DNA from: an uncultured Sphingomonas sp.
Lineage (GTDB): Bacteria > Pseudomonadota > Alphaproteobacteria > Sphingomonadales > Sphingomonadaceae
DNA length: 64,000 nt
Assembly: GCF_937871615.1 (NCBI RefSeq)
Contig: NZ_CALMPA010000039.1
Span: forward strand, 78,275 to 142,274
Direction of reading: 5' to 3'
In this document: piece by piece, positions 41,525 to 49,199 of the stretch
Numbering within the stretch: the first letter of the stretch is position 1
How the letters are laid out: every line of letters starts with the position of its first letter
Notes under the pieces: generated by a model
Seen by the model: only the letters and a program-made list of their open reading frames with translations
Told to the model about the DNA's origin: nothing
Database searches by the model: none
Translations under genes and position numbers: made by a program

Positions 41525-41953
41525 TTAGAAATCGCGATAATATTGCTCGTTCCCGATGAAGCCGAGCTTGGTCACGCGCGAACGCTTGATTACCGCGAGC
41601 GTCCGGTCGACCACTTCGTAGCGCGCCTGCGGATCAGGCTGGAAGTGCAGTTCCGGTTCCGGGACCATGCCCGCCGCGACATCGAGATACTGACGCAACG
41701 TCACCATATCGACGGGCGTGCCGTTCCAGGTGACCGTGCCGTTGACCGCGATCGCAACCTTGTTCTTGTCCGGCTCGACCGGCGGCGGGGTCGGGTTTGC
41801 CTGATTCTGCGGCAGATCAACCTTAACCGCGTGGGTCTGGATCGGGATGGTGATGATGAACATGATGAGGAGCACGAGCATGACGTCGATCAACGGCGTC
41901 GTGTTCATTTCCATCATCGGCTCGCCGTCGTCGCGGCCGCCACTCATTGCCAT
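41525..41953 (-). CDS. exbD: Biopolymer transport protein ExbD (second copy)
   Basis: The 142-residue inner-membrane protein has a short cytoplasmic start (MEMNTTPLIDVMLVLLIMFI) with the functional Asp in the single span, then a periplasmic domain. It forms the TonB-energising motor with ExbB. The Asp of PLIDVMLVLLI is present. It is the last gene of tonB-exbB-exbD-exbD, 25 bases after the first exbD. A paired exbD set is known from other proteobacteria, for example Xanthomonas, and the two copies may have different partners. Confidence 0.95.
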   Translation of the reverse strand: MAMSGGRDDGEPMMEMNTTPLIDVMLVLLIMFIITIPIQTHAVKVDLPQNQANPTPPPVEPDKNKVAIAVNGTVTWNGTPVDMVTLRQYLDVAAGMVPEPELHFQPDPQARYEVVDRTLAVIKRSRVTKLGFIGNEQYYRDF

Positions 41954-41978
41954 GTCGTGTTACTCCTGACCGCTTCGC

Positions 41979-42461
41979 TTACAGCCGCTCGGGATTTTCG
42001 CCGGGCGGCGGCTCTGAAATGAAGCCAACCTTGGCGAAGCCAGCCATCTGCATGTTAAAGATCGCGCCGCCGATGCAACGCCACGGCGTATTCACGTCGC
42101 CGCGGATATGCGCCTCGGGCAGTTCGAGGCCGGGGGCGTTCGGACCACCCTGGCGGGCGATCTCGGCCTTCAGCTTGGCCACCGCGCGATCGAGCAGCTC
42201 CTGGTGGGTCACCGGGGTAAGGCCCCAATAGACCTTGCAGACGCCGTCCGCGCTCGTGATCGAGAGCGAGACGTTTTCGGGTTTGGTCGTCGTCGGGTCG
42301 AAACGAACGTCCGGAAGCTTCAGCTTCACGCTCTGGACCACGACCGGAACCGCGATCAGGAAGATGATGAGGAGCACCAGCATGACGTCCACCAGCGGGG
42401 TCGTGTTGATGTCCGACATCGGGGTTTCGGTAGCGGAATCACCGCCAACGCTCATCGCCAT
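41979..42461 (-). CDS. exbD: Biopolymer transport protein ExbD (first copy)
   Basis: The 160-residue protein shares the ExbD start (SDINTTPLVDVMLVLLIIFL) with the motor Asp. Its periplasmic part is longer than the second copy and contains two cysteines (ADGVCKVYWGL and NTPWRCIGGAIF) that could form a disulfide. It ends EPPPGENPERL. It lies between exbB (94 bases upstream) and the second exbD. Both ExbD proteins keep the motor residue, so neither looks degenerate. Confidence 0.95.
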   Translation of the reverse strand: MAMSVGGDSATETPMSDINTTPLVDVMLVLLIIFLIAVPVVVQSVKLKLPDVRFDPTTTKPENVSLSITSADGVCKVYWGLTPVTHQELLDRAVAKLKAEIARQGGPNAPGLELPEAHIRGDVNTPWRCIGGAIFNMQMAGFAKVGFISEPPPGENPERL

Positions 42462-42555
42462 GTGTCAGGCTTTCCTACTCATTCGGCCGTCGGGCTCACC
42501 CTTCGGCGGGTTGGCGGGGCCGTTACGAGAACGGCCCCGCCTTCCCTATTTTATC

Positions 42556-43332
42556 TTACGCGCGGGTCTGCGTGCCGGCGGCAGCCGCGGGCTTCGCGGG
42601 CGCCGGCTTCGGCGCGCCGGCCAGCGACGGACGAACCGCGCCCTTGGACGCGAGATAGCCGAGAACGTCGTTCGAGAAGGCCGAGAGGTCTTCCGCGATG
42701 CCCTTGTTGCGGCGCTGCAGCCAGTTGTACGCGAGCACCGCCGGAACCGCGACGACGAGGCCGAGCGCGGTCATGATGAGCGCTTCACCGACCGGGCCGG
42801 CAACCGCGTCGATCGACGCCTGGCCCGCCGCACCGATCTTGATGAGCGCGCGATAGATGCCGATAACCGTACCGAACAGGCCGATGAACGGCGCGGTCGC
42901 GCCGACGGTCGCGAGGAACGCCAGGCCGCTGCCGAGCTTCGAGTTGATCGAGGCTTCCGAACGGGCGAGCGAACCATGCAGCCAGTCATGCGCCTCGACC
43001 GGATCGGTCAGCCGCGAGTGCTGGTCCTGCGCGGCAAGGCCGTCGTCGACGATCTGCTTGTAGGCCGAGTTCTTCTCGAGCTTGGCCGAACCCTCGCGCA
43101 GCGAGTTAGCGTTCCAGAAACCCTCGCGAACGCGCTTCGCCTGGTTGATGATCTTCTGCTGCTCGAACAGCTTCGAGAACAGGATGTAGAACGAGACGAT
43201 CGACATCAGCACGAGGATGCCGAACACGGTCTGCGAGATCAGGCCACCCTCCTTGAGGGCGGGGATCAGGCCGTACGGGTTGTCGCCGTGGGCGGCCGGC
43301 GCGGCAGCAGCCGCGAGAATGGTGGTGATCAT
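42556..43332 (-). CDS. exbB: ExbB/TolQ/MotA proton-channel family protein
   Basis: The 258-residue inner-membrane protein has three spans: near residue 40 (TVFGILVLMSIVSFYILFSK), near 140 (GLAFLATVGATAPFIGLFGT) and near 185 (ALIMTALGLVVAVPAVLAYN). The last two hold the conserved proton-path positions. It assembles with ExbD and TonB to energise outer-membrane receptors. The N-terminus has a hydrophobic Ala-rich stretch before the first span, as in several alphaproteobacterial ExbB. It follows tonB by 55 bases. Confidence 0.95.
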   Translation of the reverse strand: MITTILAAAAAPAAHGDNPYGLIPALKEGGLISQTVFGILVLMSIVSFYILFSKLFEQQKIINQAKRVREGFWNANSLREGSAKLEKNSAYKQIVDDGLAAQDQHSRLTDPVEAHDWLHGSLARSEASINSKLGSGLAFLATVGATAPFIGLFGTVIGIYRALIKIGAAGQASIDAVAGPVGEALIMTALGLVVAVPAVLAYNWLQRRNKGIAEDLSAFSNDVLGYLASKGAVRPSLAGAPKPAPAKPAAAAGTQTRA

Positions 43333-43387
43333 AAAGTTGTTAGTCCCTTGAAAAACGAATGGCGTCAGAAGGTGGTGTGGAAATGGG

Positions 43388-44041
43388 TCATTCCGGAATG
43401 ACCCATTTCACCGGCAGCGAGGTCCTGGACACGATCGGCTGACCGTTCTCATCCTTAGCAGGCGTGTAGCGGACGCGGCTTTTCGCGATCCGGCACGTTG
43501 CCTGGTCAAGCGCGGCACTGCCGCTGGACGTGGACACCTCACAGTCGGTCACGCGACCGTCAGTGCCAATCGTGAGCGCCGCGACGACGCGCCCCTGCTC
43601 ACCTGCACGCAACGCCGACGGGGGATAATTGTCCGAGTTGAAATACTGACCCGGATTACCCTTCGCGACAGCCGCATGCGAAATCCGCGGTGGCGCAGGC
43701 GGCGGCGCCGGAGGCGGCGGCGGCGCGAGCACCGGCGGTGCCGGCGGCGGATTGGGCACAACCGAGATCACCGGCGCCGCGCTCGTCGTCTGGACGATCG
43801 GCGGCGGAGCAACCACCGGCGGTGGCGTCAATTTAACGTCTGGCGGCGGGGGTGGCGGCTCATCCGGCGGCGGGGGCGGTGGCTCCTCAACGTCGAACGT
43901 ATTTAACTTCTCCGACACCTTTTTCACGTATTGGTACGCGAGGCCGGTGACGAAGGCGTAGCCGAGCGCAAGGTGAATCGCCGCGACGATAACGATCGCG
44001 ACGACCTTGCTCCCGCTCATCTTCTGGTCAGCGTAGGCCAT
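43388..44041 (-). CDS. tonB: Energy transducer TonB
   Basis: The 217-residue protein has an N-terminal anchor (VVAIVIVAAIHLALGYAFVT) and a periplasmic Pro-rich linker (EEPPPPPPDEPPPPPPDVKL and more). The C-terminal TonB domain has YPPSALRAGEQGRVVAALTI and SSGSAALDQATCRIAKSRVR. It couples proton force from ExbB/ExbD to TonB-dependent receptors for iron and glycan uptake. It heads the tonB-exbB-exbD-exbD operon. The upstream gap (44042-44272) has two inverted repeats and is shared with a divergent gene. Confidence 0.96.
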   Translation of the reverse strand: MAYADQKMSGSKVVAIVIVAAIHLALGYAFVTGLAYQYVKKVSEKLNTFDVEEPPPPPPDEPPPPPPDVKLTPPPVVAPPPIVQTTSAAPVISVVPNPPPAPPVLAPPPPPAPPPAPPRISHAAVAKGNPGQYFNSDNYPPSALRAGEQGRVVAALTIGTDGRVTDCEVSTSSGSAALDQATCRIAKSRVRYTPAKDENGQPIVSRTSLPVKWVIPE

Positions 44042-44142
44042 TCAGCAGTGAAACTCCCTCATCCCTAGGGCCACTAGGGCCGGACCCCCGATCCAGCGCA
44101 TCGAACCGGCGACCCAGTACGTCCGTAAGCTAGAACATCCCA

Positions 44143-44174
44143 CGGTACGGCGCGACTCCTATCGCGCCGTACCG
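44143..44174. promoter_or_regulatory. 13-bp perfect inverted repeat upstream of tonB
   Basis: CGGTACGGCGCGA at 44143-44155 and TCGCGCCGTACCG at 44162-44174 pair perfectly around CTCCTA. The element lies between divergent tonB and the gene at 44273, about 100 bases from each. It could be an operator or a 5' leader hairpin; no T-run follows on either strand. Confidence 0.6.
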
Positions 44175-44223
44175 AGGCGTGCAAACGCTTTGTCTGGCAC
44201 AGCAAACGTACGGTCCCCGCATG

Positions 44224-44239
44224 ACAGAATTATTTCTGT
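44224..44239. promoter_or_regulatory. AT-rich palindrome near the 44273 gene start
   Basis: ACAGAA (44224-44229) and TTCTGT (44234-44239) flank TTAT, making a symmetric 16-base site in a GC-rich setting. It lies 34 bases before the start of the secreted protein gene and about 185 bases before tonB. It could bind a dimeric regulator, but it does not match the Fur consensus I know. Confidence 0.45.
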
Positions 44240-44272
44240 ATCGGAAGGCCCCAATGGCCTAATCCAGGCGAT

Positions 44273-45157
44273 ATGAAATCACGCATGTTTTCCCGCGCGC
44301 TGGCACTGGCCGCGCTCGCCGTTTCGCCCGGATTTCCGGCCTTCGCGCAGCAACGCGCCGCCCCATTGGCGGAGCCTGGCCCCATCGCCCCGCCCTATGC
44401 CGACATGGCCGATCTGGTGATCGCAAGCCCGCTGGTGATCGATGCGACGATTCGTTCGACTTCTAAGATAAAACCCGTCGAAGCGCCTGGCCTCGCCCCC
44501 GGCGCGACCCGATTCTACGTCGAAGCGGACGTCAATGCGCTGATTCGCGGCCCCGGCGCGATTCCGCCGCGCATCGGCTATCTGCTCGATGCCGCGCCGG
44601 ACGGAACCGGGCGCATACCGAAATATAAAAAGTCCCGCGTCCTGTTGTTCGCCCGCCCGGTTCCCGGTCGCGGCGACCAGATTCAGCTCGTGACGCCGGG
44701 GGCGCAACTTGGCTGGTCACCGGCGAGCGACGCGCTCGCGCGGCGGATCACCGGAGAGGTGCTCGCCAGCGACACGCCGCCGGTGGTAATCGGCGTCGGC
44801 AATGCATTCCACGTCGCGGGCTCGTTACCCGGCGAGGGCGAGACGCAGATATTCCTGCGCACCGCGGATCACCGCCCTGTTTCGCTGTCGATTCTTCGCC
44901 GCCCCGGCGAGCGCCCGCGCTGGGCGGTGGCATTGTCTGAGATCATCGACGACGCGGCCGCACCGCCAAAGCCCGACACATTATTATGGTATCGCCTCGC
45001 GTGCGGGCTGCCGCGCGAGCTTCCCGATGACAGCGTGGCATCGCTTTCCGCCGCCGATTCGGCGCAGGCGCGCGAAGATTATCGCCTCGTGCTGGAGCGG
45101 CTCGGCCCGTGCGGGCGCACCCGCCCGCCCGTCAGCGGCGGTGGCGGACCAGCGTGA
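44273..45157 (+). CDS. Uncharacterised secreted protein, 294 aa
   Basis: The protein has a signal peptide (ALALAALAVSPGFPAFAQ, cleavage after FAQ or AFA). The mature part begins YADMADLVIASPLVIDATIR and continues with YVEADVNALIRGPGAIPPRI, a beta-rich stretch, and VLLFARPVPGRGDQIQLVTP. The last third is helical and has two cysteines (YRLACGLP and LGPCGRTR). The region resembles conserved hypothetical sphingomonad proteins, with no function known to me. It is divergent from tonB. Its last 26 bases overlap the 3' end of folB on the other strand. Confidence 0.8.
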   Translation: MKSRMFSRALALAALAVSPGFPAFAQQRAAPLAEPGPIAPPYADMADLVIASPLVIDATIRSTSKIKPVEAPGLAPGATRFYVEADVNALIRGPGAIPPRIGYLLDAAPDGTGRIPKYKKSRVLLFARPVPGRGDQIQLVTPGAQLGWSPASDALARRITGEVLASDTPPVVIGVGNAFHVAGSLPGEGETQIFLRTADHRPVSLSILRRPGERPRWAVALSEIIDDAAAPPKPDTLLWYRLACGLPRELPDDSVASLSAADSAQAREDYRLVLERLGPCGRTRPPVSGGGGPA

Positions 45158-45503
45158 TCCCGATCGATTCGCCGGCTTCGGCGATCGCCAGCTTGACGAT
45201 CTTCACGGTCACCCGCAGCACGCGGCGATCCTGAAGGAACAGGGTTTCGGCGATATGGTCCGCGACGCCCTCGATCAGCGTGAAATGCACGCCGGGCGGC
45301 AACGCGCTGGTCGCCGCGCGCTTCAGATCGAGATAGTTCTTCGACGCGCCGAGCGGCGTATCCGGCGCGTAATGAGCCGGCGCTTCGAGCCTGACGCCGA
45401 TCGAGATGCGCAACGGCTGCGGCAGATGCGTTTCCTCGGAATAGATGCCGGTCAGCACCGGCACCTCCAAATCGTGCACTTCCAGTTCGAGGCTGTCGTC
45501 CAT
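45132..45503 (-). CDS. folB: Dihydroneopterin aldolase family protein
   Basis: The 123-residue protein has the FolB tunnel fold: LEVHDLEVPVLTGIYSEET, ISIGVRLEAPAHY, YLDLKRAATSAL, and FTLIEGVADHIAETLF with the conserved Glu/Ala-His region, ending VTVKIVKLAIAEAGESIG. It would convert dihydroneopterin to hydroxymethyl-dihydropterin in folate synthesis, or act as an epimerase in related pathways. ATG 45503 is preferred; a GTG one codon upstream also exists. The end overlaps the convergent gene by 26 bases. Confidence 0.88.
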   Translation of the reverse strand: MDDSLELEVHDLEVPVLTGIYSEETHLPQPLRISIGVRLEAPAHYAPDTPLGASKNYLDLKRAATSALPPGVHFTLIEGVADHIAETLFLQDRRVLRVTVKIVKLAIAEAGESIGITLVRHRR

Positions 45504-45584
45504 CACGCGCTCGTCAGAGGGGGTTGTCCGCCGATGCGGAAGAAGCGGCGCGTCTAGGCCGCCCCCCGCGGCGGGGCAAGCGAA

Positions 45585-46244
45585 TCAGGCCGCCGCACTC
45601 GGGCGCGCGCTCGCCGCGGCGTGCCAGCGCCTGAGATTGGCCGCCGATTCGGGCACCACGAGCTTGGCCGCCTTGGCGAAATCAATCGTCGCCAGCGCGG
45701 TGATATCGGCGAAGGTATAGGTTTCTCCGGTCATCCATGGCCGCGCCGCCAGTTCCTTATCGAGCATGTCGACGAACATGTCCCACATCAACATGCCCCG
45801 CGCAGCAAGTTGTGGAATTTGCGCCATATTCGGCCAATTTCCCGCCGCACCGCGCCCGGCGAACGCCGGATTTCCATTGCGCAGCACATAGACGGCGGCG
45901 GCATAGCCCTCATTCTCGATCCGCCGCGTCATGCTTTCGATTCGCGCGATTTCCAGCGCATTGCCGCCAAACAGCGGCGGATCGGGATGCAGCGCCTCGA
46001 AATACCGGCAGATCGCCGCCGATTCGCAGATCACCTCGCCATCATCGAGCAGCAAGGCGGGCACCATGCCGCGCGGGTTTACCGCGAGATAGGCCGGCCC
46101 AAGCTGCTCATCCGCGCGCAGGTCGATCATCACCCGTTCCACGGCGATGCCCTTCTCCGCGAGATAGATCCTCACCCGCCGCGGGCTGGGCGCCCAGACT
46201 GCATCGTAAAGCTTCACGGCGTCATTCCACTTGCGTTCAGACAC
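45585..46244 (-). CDS. Glutathione S-transferase family protein
   Basis: The 219-residue protein has a thioredoxin-like N-domain (KLYDAVWAPSPRRVRIYLAE, with a Ser at the position often used for glutathione activation). GMVPALLLDDGEVICESAAI, with the cis-Pro and the Glu-Ser glutathione contacts, follows. The C-domain is all-helical and includes PWMTGETYTFADITALATID, the N-capping box. It probably conjugates or reduces a hydrophobic compound with glutathione. It is divergent from the GNAT gene. It is not clearly a maleylacetoacetate isomerase. Confidence 0.92.
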   Translation of the reverse strand: MSERKWNDAVKLYDAVWAPSPRRVRIYLAEKGIAVERVMIDLRADEQLGPAYLAVNPRGMVPALLLDDGEVICESAAICRYFEALHPDPPLFGGNALEIARIESMTRRIENEGYAAAVYVLRNGNPAFAGRGAAGNWPNMAQIPQLAARGMLMWDMFVDMLDKELAARPWMTGETYTFADITALATIDFAKAAKLVVPESAANLRRWHAAASARPSAAA

Positions 46245-46284
46245 ACTATCGCTAATCCGCGCCGCCCTTGGCGTCCATCAGGGA

Positions 46285-46806
46285 ATGAGGCGATTGATCG
46301 AGCTTGTCGCACTGGACAAAATTGATAGCGACGCGATCGAGGCATTGCTCGATCGCGCGTTCGGCAGGGATCGCCATGGGCGCACCGCTTACCGGCTGCG
46401 CGCCGGAACCGAGCCGATCCCCGGCCTAAGCCTCGCCGCGCTGGATGGTGGAGCGCTGGTCGGGACGATCCAGTGCTGGCCGGTCGTCTTCACCGCCGAC
46501 AAGGGCGGTGCGGTGCCGCTCACCTTGCTCGGGCCGGTCGCGGTGGAGCCGGGGCGGCAACGCGACGGGATCGGCCGGCTGCTGATGACCGCCAGCCTCG
46601 ACGCCGCCGTCCGCGAGCGGCTGGACAGTGCGATCATGCTGATCGGCGATCCGGAATATTACAGCCGCTTCTTCGGCTTCAGTGCCGAGCGCACCGCCGG
46701 CTGGCGCCTGCCCGGCCCGGTCGAACGGCATCGCCTGCTCGCGCGCGGAAACGCCGTGCCGGATGGCGCTGGCACGATCGGCCCGCGCCTCGCCATATCC
46801 GCCTGA
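46285..46806 (+). CDS. GNAT family N-acetyltransferase
   Basis: The 173-residue protein has GNAT elements: the N-terminal helix IEALLDRAFGRDRHG, the strand region VGTIQCWPVVF, the acetyl-CoA site VAVEPGRQRDGIGRLLMTAS and VRERLDSAIMLIGDPEYYSR, then FGFSAERT. That matches the YhbS-like subgroup. The substrate is unknown. The start at 46285 (MRRLIEL) is chosen because it is preceded by GGGA. It precedes the DUF1285 gene by 52 bases and probably shares a transcript with DUF1285, NUDIX and cca. Confidence 0.88.
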   Translation: MRRLIELVALDKIDSDAIEALLDRAFGRDRHGRTAYRLRAGTEPIPGLSLAALDGGALVGTIQCWPVVFTADKGGAVPLTLLGPVAVEPGRQRDGIGRLLMTASLDAAVRERLDSAIMLIGDPEYYSRFFGFSAERTAGWRLPGPVERHRLLARGNAVPDGAGTIGPRLAISA

Positions 46807-46858
46807 GCTTTACCGCCCCGATCTTTACGAGAACGCCCCCCTCCCCTACGCGCTGGTT

Positions 46859-47419
46859 ATGCCGATGGCGCCGCCGCCCGATTTCGAAACGCTGACGATC
46901 GCCGATATCGCGCGATTGGCGGAGGGCGATCGCCTGCCGCCGGTCGAACGCTGGCATCCCGAACATTGCGGCGACAGCGAAATGCGGATCGCGCGCGATG
47001 GCACCTGGTTTCATCAGGGTTCGCCGATCGGGCGGCAGGCGATGGTCCGCGCGTTCAGCCGCATCCTGCGCCGTGAGCCGGACGGCGGCTATGTCCTCGT
47101 CACGCCGGTGGAAAAGCTAGACATCGCGGTGGAGGACGCGCCCTTCGTCGCGGTGGAGATGAAGGCGGAGGGCAGCGGACGCGACGCGACGCTCGCCTTC
47201 CGGCTCAATACCGGCGATCTCGTCACCGCATCCGCCGATCATCCGCTCAGTTTCGCGGAACGGCCCGATGGCCCGCATCCCTATCTGCGCGTGCGCGGCG
47301 GGCTGGACGCACTGGTGACACGCGCGATCTATTATGACCTCGCCGAACGCGCGCTTGCGGGAGACGACGAGTCGATCGGCGTGTGGAGCGCGGGGGCATT
47401 CTTCCCGCTGGTGCCATGA
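46859..47419 (+). CDS. DUF1285 domain protein
   Basis: The 186-residue protein is a DUF1285 family member, a two-subdomain fold known from structures but not from function. Visible features are RWHPEHCGDSEMRIARDGTW, then FHQGSPIGRQAMVRAFSRIL, EPDGGYVLVTPVEKLDIAVE, and ADHPLSFAERPDGPHPYLRV. The ATG at 46859 gives the family length; another ATG is two codons later. Its stop overlaps the start of the NUDIX gene in an ATGA, so translation is coupled. This neighbour is common in alphaproteobacteria. Confidence 0.92.
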   Translation: MPMAPPPDFETLTIADIARLAEGDRLPPVERWHPEHCGDSEMRIARDGTWFHQGSPIGRQAMVRAFSRILRREPDGGYVLVTPVEKLDIAVEDAPFVAVEMKAEGSGRDATLAFRLNTGDLVTASADHPLSFAERPDGPHPYLRVRGGLDALVTRAIYYDLAERALAGDDESIGVWSAGAFFPLVP

Positions 47420-48018
47420 GCAGCCTCGCCGACCGGCTGCATCGCGCGCTCGCCGCCGGGCTGGCCGAACAGCCGACATTGCTGACCGGCGACCGCGCCG
47501 ATCGCGATCTCGGGCCGGATGAGATGATGCGCCCGGCGGCGGTGCTCATCCCCGTCACCGATCGCCCGCACCCCGGCGTCATCCTCACCCGGCGCCCCGA
47601 AACGATGCGCCGCCATCCGGGGCAGATCGCCTTCCCCGGCGGCCGGCTCGATCCCGGCGAGGATGCGGTGGCCGCCGCCCTGCGCGAGGCGGAGGAGGAG
47701 ATCGCCCTCCCGCGCGGCCAGGTCGCGGTGATCGGCGCGGTCGATCGCTACCGCACCGTCACGGGCTTTCTGGTAACTCCGGTTATCGGCGTGGTGCCCC
47801 CGGACCTGCATCTGGTCGCCAACGCGGCGGAGGTGGCGGCGGTGTTCGAAGTGCCGCTCGATTTCCTGCTCGATACCGCCAATCACATCGAAGCCACGGT
47901 GGAATGGCAGGGACGCGAGCGCCATTATTACGAGATCACATGGGACGGGCAACGCATCTGGGGCGCGACCGCGGCGATGATCGTAAACCTCGCACGACGA
48001 CTGAGATGGACGGCATAA
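47416..48018 (+). CDS. NUDIX hydrolase, CoA pyrophosphatase-like
   Basis: The 200-residue protein has the CoA pyrophosphatase extension (GVILTRRPETMRRHPGQIAF followed by PGGRLDPGED) and the NUDIX box AALREAEEEIALPRGQV. The motif LTRR..T...H.GQIAFPGG is the hallmark of the YeaB/NUDT7/8 group, which hydrolyses CoA and acyl-CoA to phosphopantetheine and 3',5'-ADP. The start overlaps the DUF1285 stop. It runs 13 bases into the cca gene, so DUF1285, NUDIX and cca are tightly coupled. Confidence 0.93.
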   Translation: MSSLADRLHRALAAGLAEQPTLLTGDRADRDLGPDEMMRPAAVLIPVTDRPHPGVILTRRPETMRRHPGQIAFPGGRLDPGEDAVAAALREAEEEIALPRGQVAVIGAVDRYRTVTGFLVTPVIGVVPPDLHLVANAAEVAAVFEVPLDFLLDTANHIEATVEWQGRERHYYEITWDGQRIWGATAAMIVNLARRLRWTA

Positions 48019-49199
48019 ACATCTATAAAATAAAGCTCCCAGCCGCTGAGTGGCTCAAGCGACCGGGGCTGGATCGACTGGCCGATGCGCTGGGCGCAGC
48101 GACCGGGGACGCGCGCTACGTGGGCGGCGCGGTGCGTGATACGTTGCTCGGGCTCGACGTGGCGGACATTGATATCGCCACCCGCCACCCGCCCGCCGAG
48201 GTTATCGCGCGGCTGGAAGCCGCCGGCATCCGTGTGATCCCGACCGGGATCGACCATGGCACCGTCACCGCCATCTCCAGTGGAACGGTGGTGGAGGTAA
48301 CCACGCTGCGCCGCGACGTTTCCACGGACGGGCGCCGGGCGACGGTGGCATTCACCGATGACTGGCGCGAGGATGCAGCGCGGCGCGATTTCACGATGAA
48401 CGCGCTCTACGCCGATCCGCTCACCGGCGCGATTCATGACTGGTTCGGCGGGCTCGCCGATCTCGCCGCGCGGCGCGTGCGCTTCATCGGCGATCCCTAT
48501 CAGCGGATCGCGGAGGATCATCTGCGGATCCTGCGCTTCTTCCGGTTCCACGCCCGGTTCGGTGACGCGATTGATGCCGACGGGCTTGCCGCCTGCACCG
48601 CGCGCGCGAACGATCTGATGGCGCTATCGCGCGAGCGGATCGCCGCGGAACTGCTCCGGCTGCTCGTCGCGCCGGGTGCGGTGCCGGTGGTCAGGCTGAT
48701 GATCGAGCGCGGCATTTTCCGCCCGGTCCTGCCGGAGATCACCTGCATGGCCGCGTTCGAGGTGCTCGCGGCGCATGAGGCGGCGCAAGGTGTCGCCCCT
48801 GATGCGATCCGCCGCCTCGCCGCGCTGATCGCGCCGGGCGACGCCGAAGCGGTCGGCGCGCGGCTCAAGCTCTCCAATGCCGATCGCAAACGATTGCAGG
48901 CGGCGCATGGCGGCGCGGGCGACGAGGGCGCGCGCGCGCTCGCCTATCGCGTCGGCCCGGCGATCGCCACCGATCGCCTGTTGCTCGCGGGCGAAAGCGT
49001 CGCGCCGTTACGGGGCTGGACCCCGCCCAATCTGCCGATCGGCGGCGGCGAAATCGTCGCGCGTGGCGTGGCCAGGGGGCCGGAGGTCGCGAAGCTGCTG
49101 CGGCAGGTGGAAAGCGAATGGATCGCGCGCGGCTTCCCCGGCGCGGCGGAGACGATCGCGATCGCCGATCAGTTGTTGCGTTCGCGCAGCAGCGAATAA
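48006..49199 (+). CDS. cca: CCA tRNA nucleotidyltransferase (class II)
   Basis: The 397-residue enzyme adds or repairs the CCA 3' end of tRNA. It has YVGGAVRDTLLGLDVADIDI (nucleotidyltransferase site with the DxD carboxylates), then ATRHPP, followed by VEVTTLRRDVSTDGRRATVA and DWREDAARRDFTMNALYADP. The IRFF-like neck region AEDHLRILRFFRFHARFG is present. The C-terminal helical part is shorter than in HD-containing enzymes. ATG 48006 lies inside the NUDIX gene's end. The last 31 bases overlap the 3' end of the convergent GGDEF-EAL gene. The encoded tRNA-Ala already has CCA, so repair is the likely main role. Confidence 0.94.
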   Translation: MDGINIYKIKLPAAEWLKRPGLDRLADALGAATGDARYVGGAVRDTLLGLDVADIDIATRHPPAEVIARLEAAGIRVIPTGIDHGTVTAISSGTVVEVTTLRRDVSTDGRRATVAFTDDWREDAARRDFTMNALYADPLTGAIHDWFGGLADLAARRVRFIGDPYQRIAEDHLRILRFFRFHARFGDAIDADGLAACTARANDLMALSRERIAAELLRLLVAPGAVPVVRLMIERGIFRPVLPEITCMAAFEVLAAHEAAQGVAPDAIRRLAALIAPGDAEAVGARLKLSNADRKRLQAAHGGAGDEGARALAYRVGPAIATDRLLLAGESVAPLRGWTPPNLPIGGGEIVARGVARGPEVAKLLRQVESEWIARGFPGAAETIAIADQLLRSRSSE

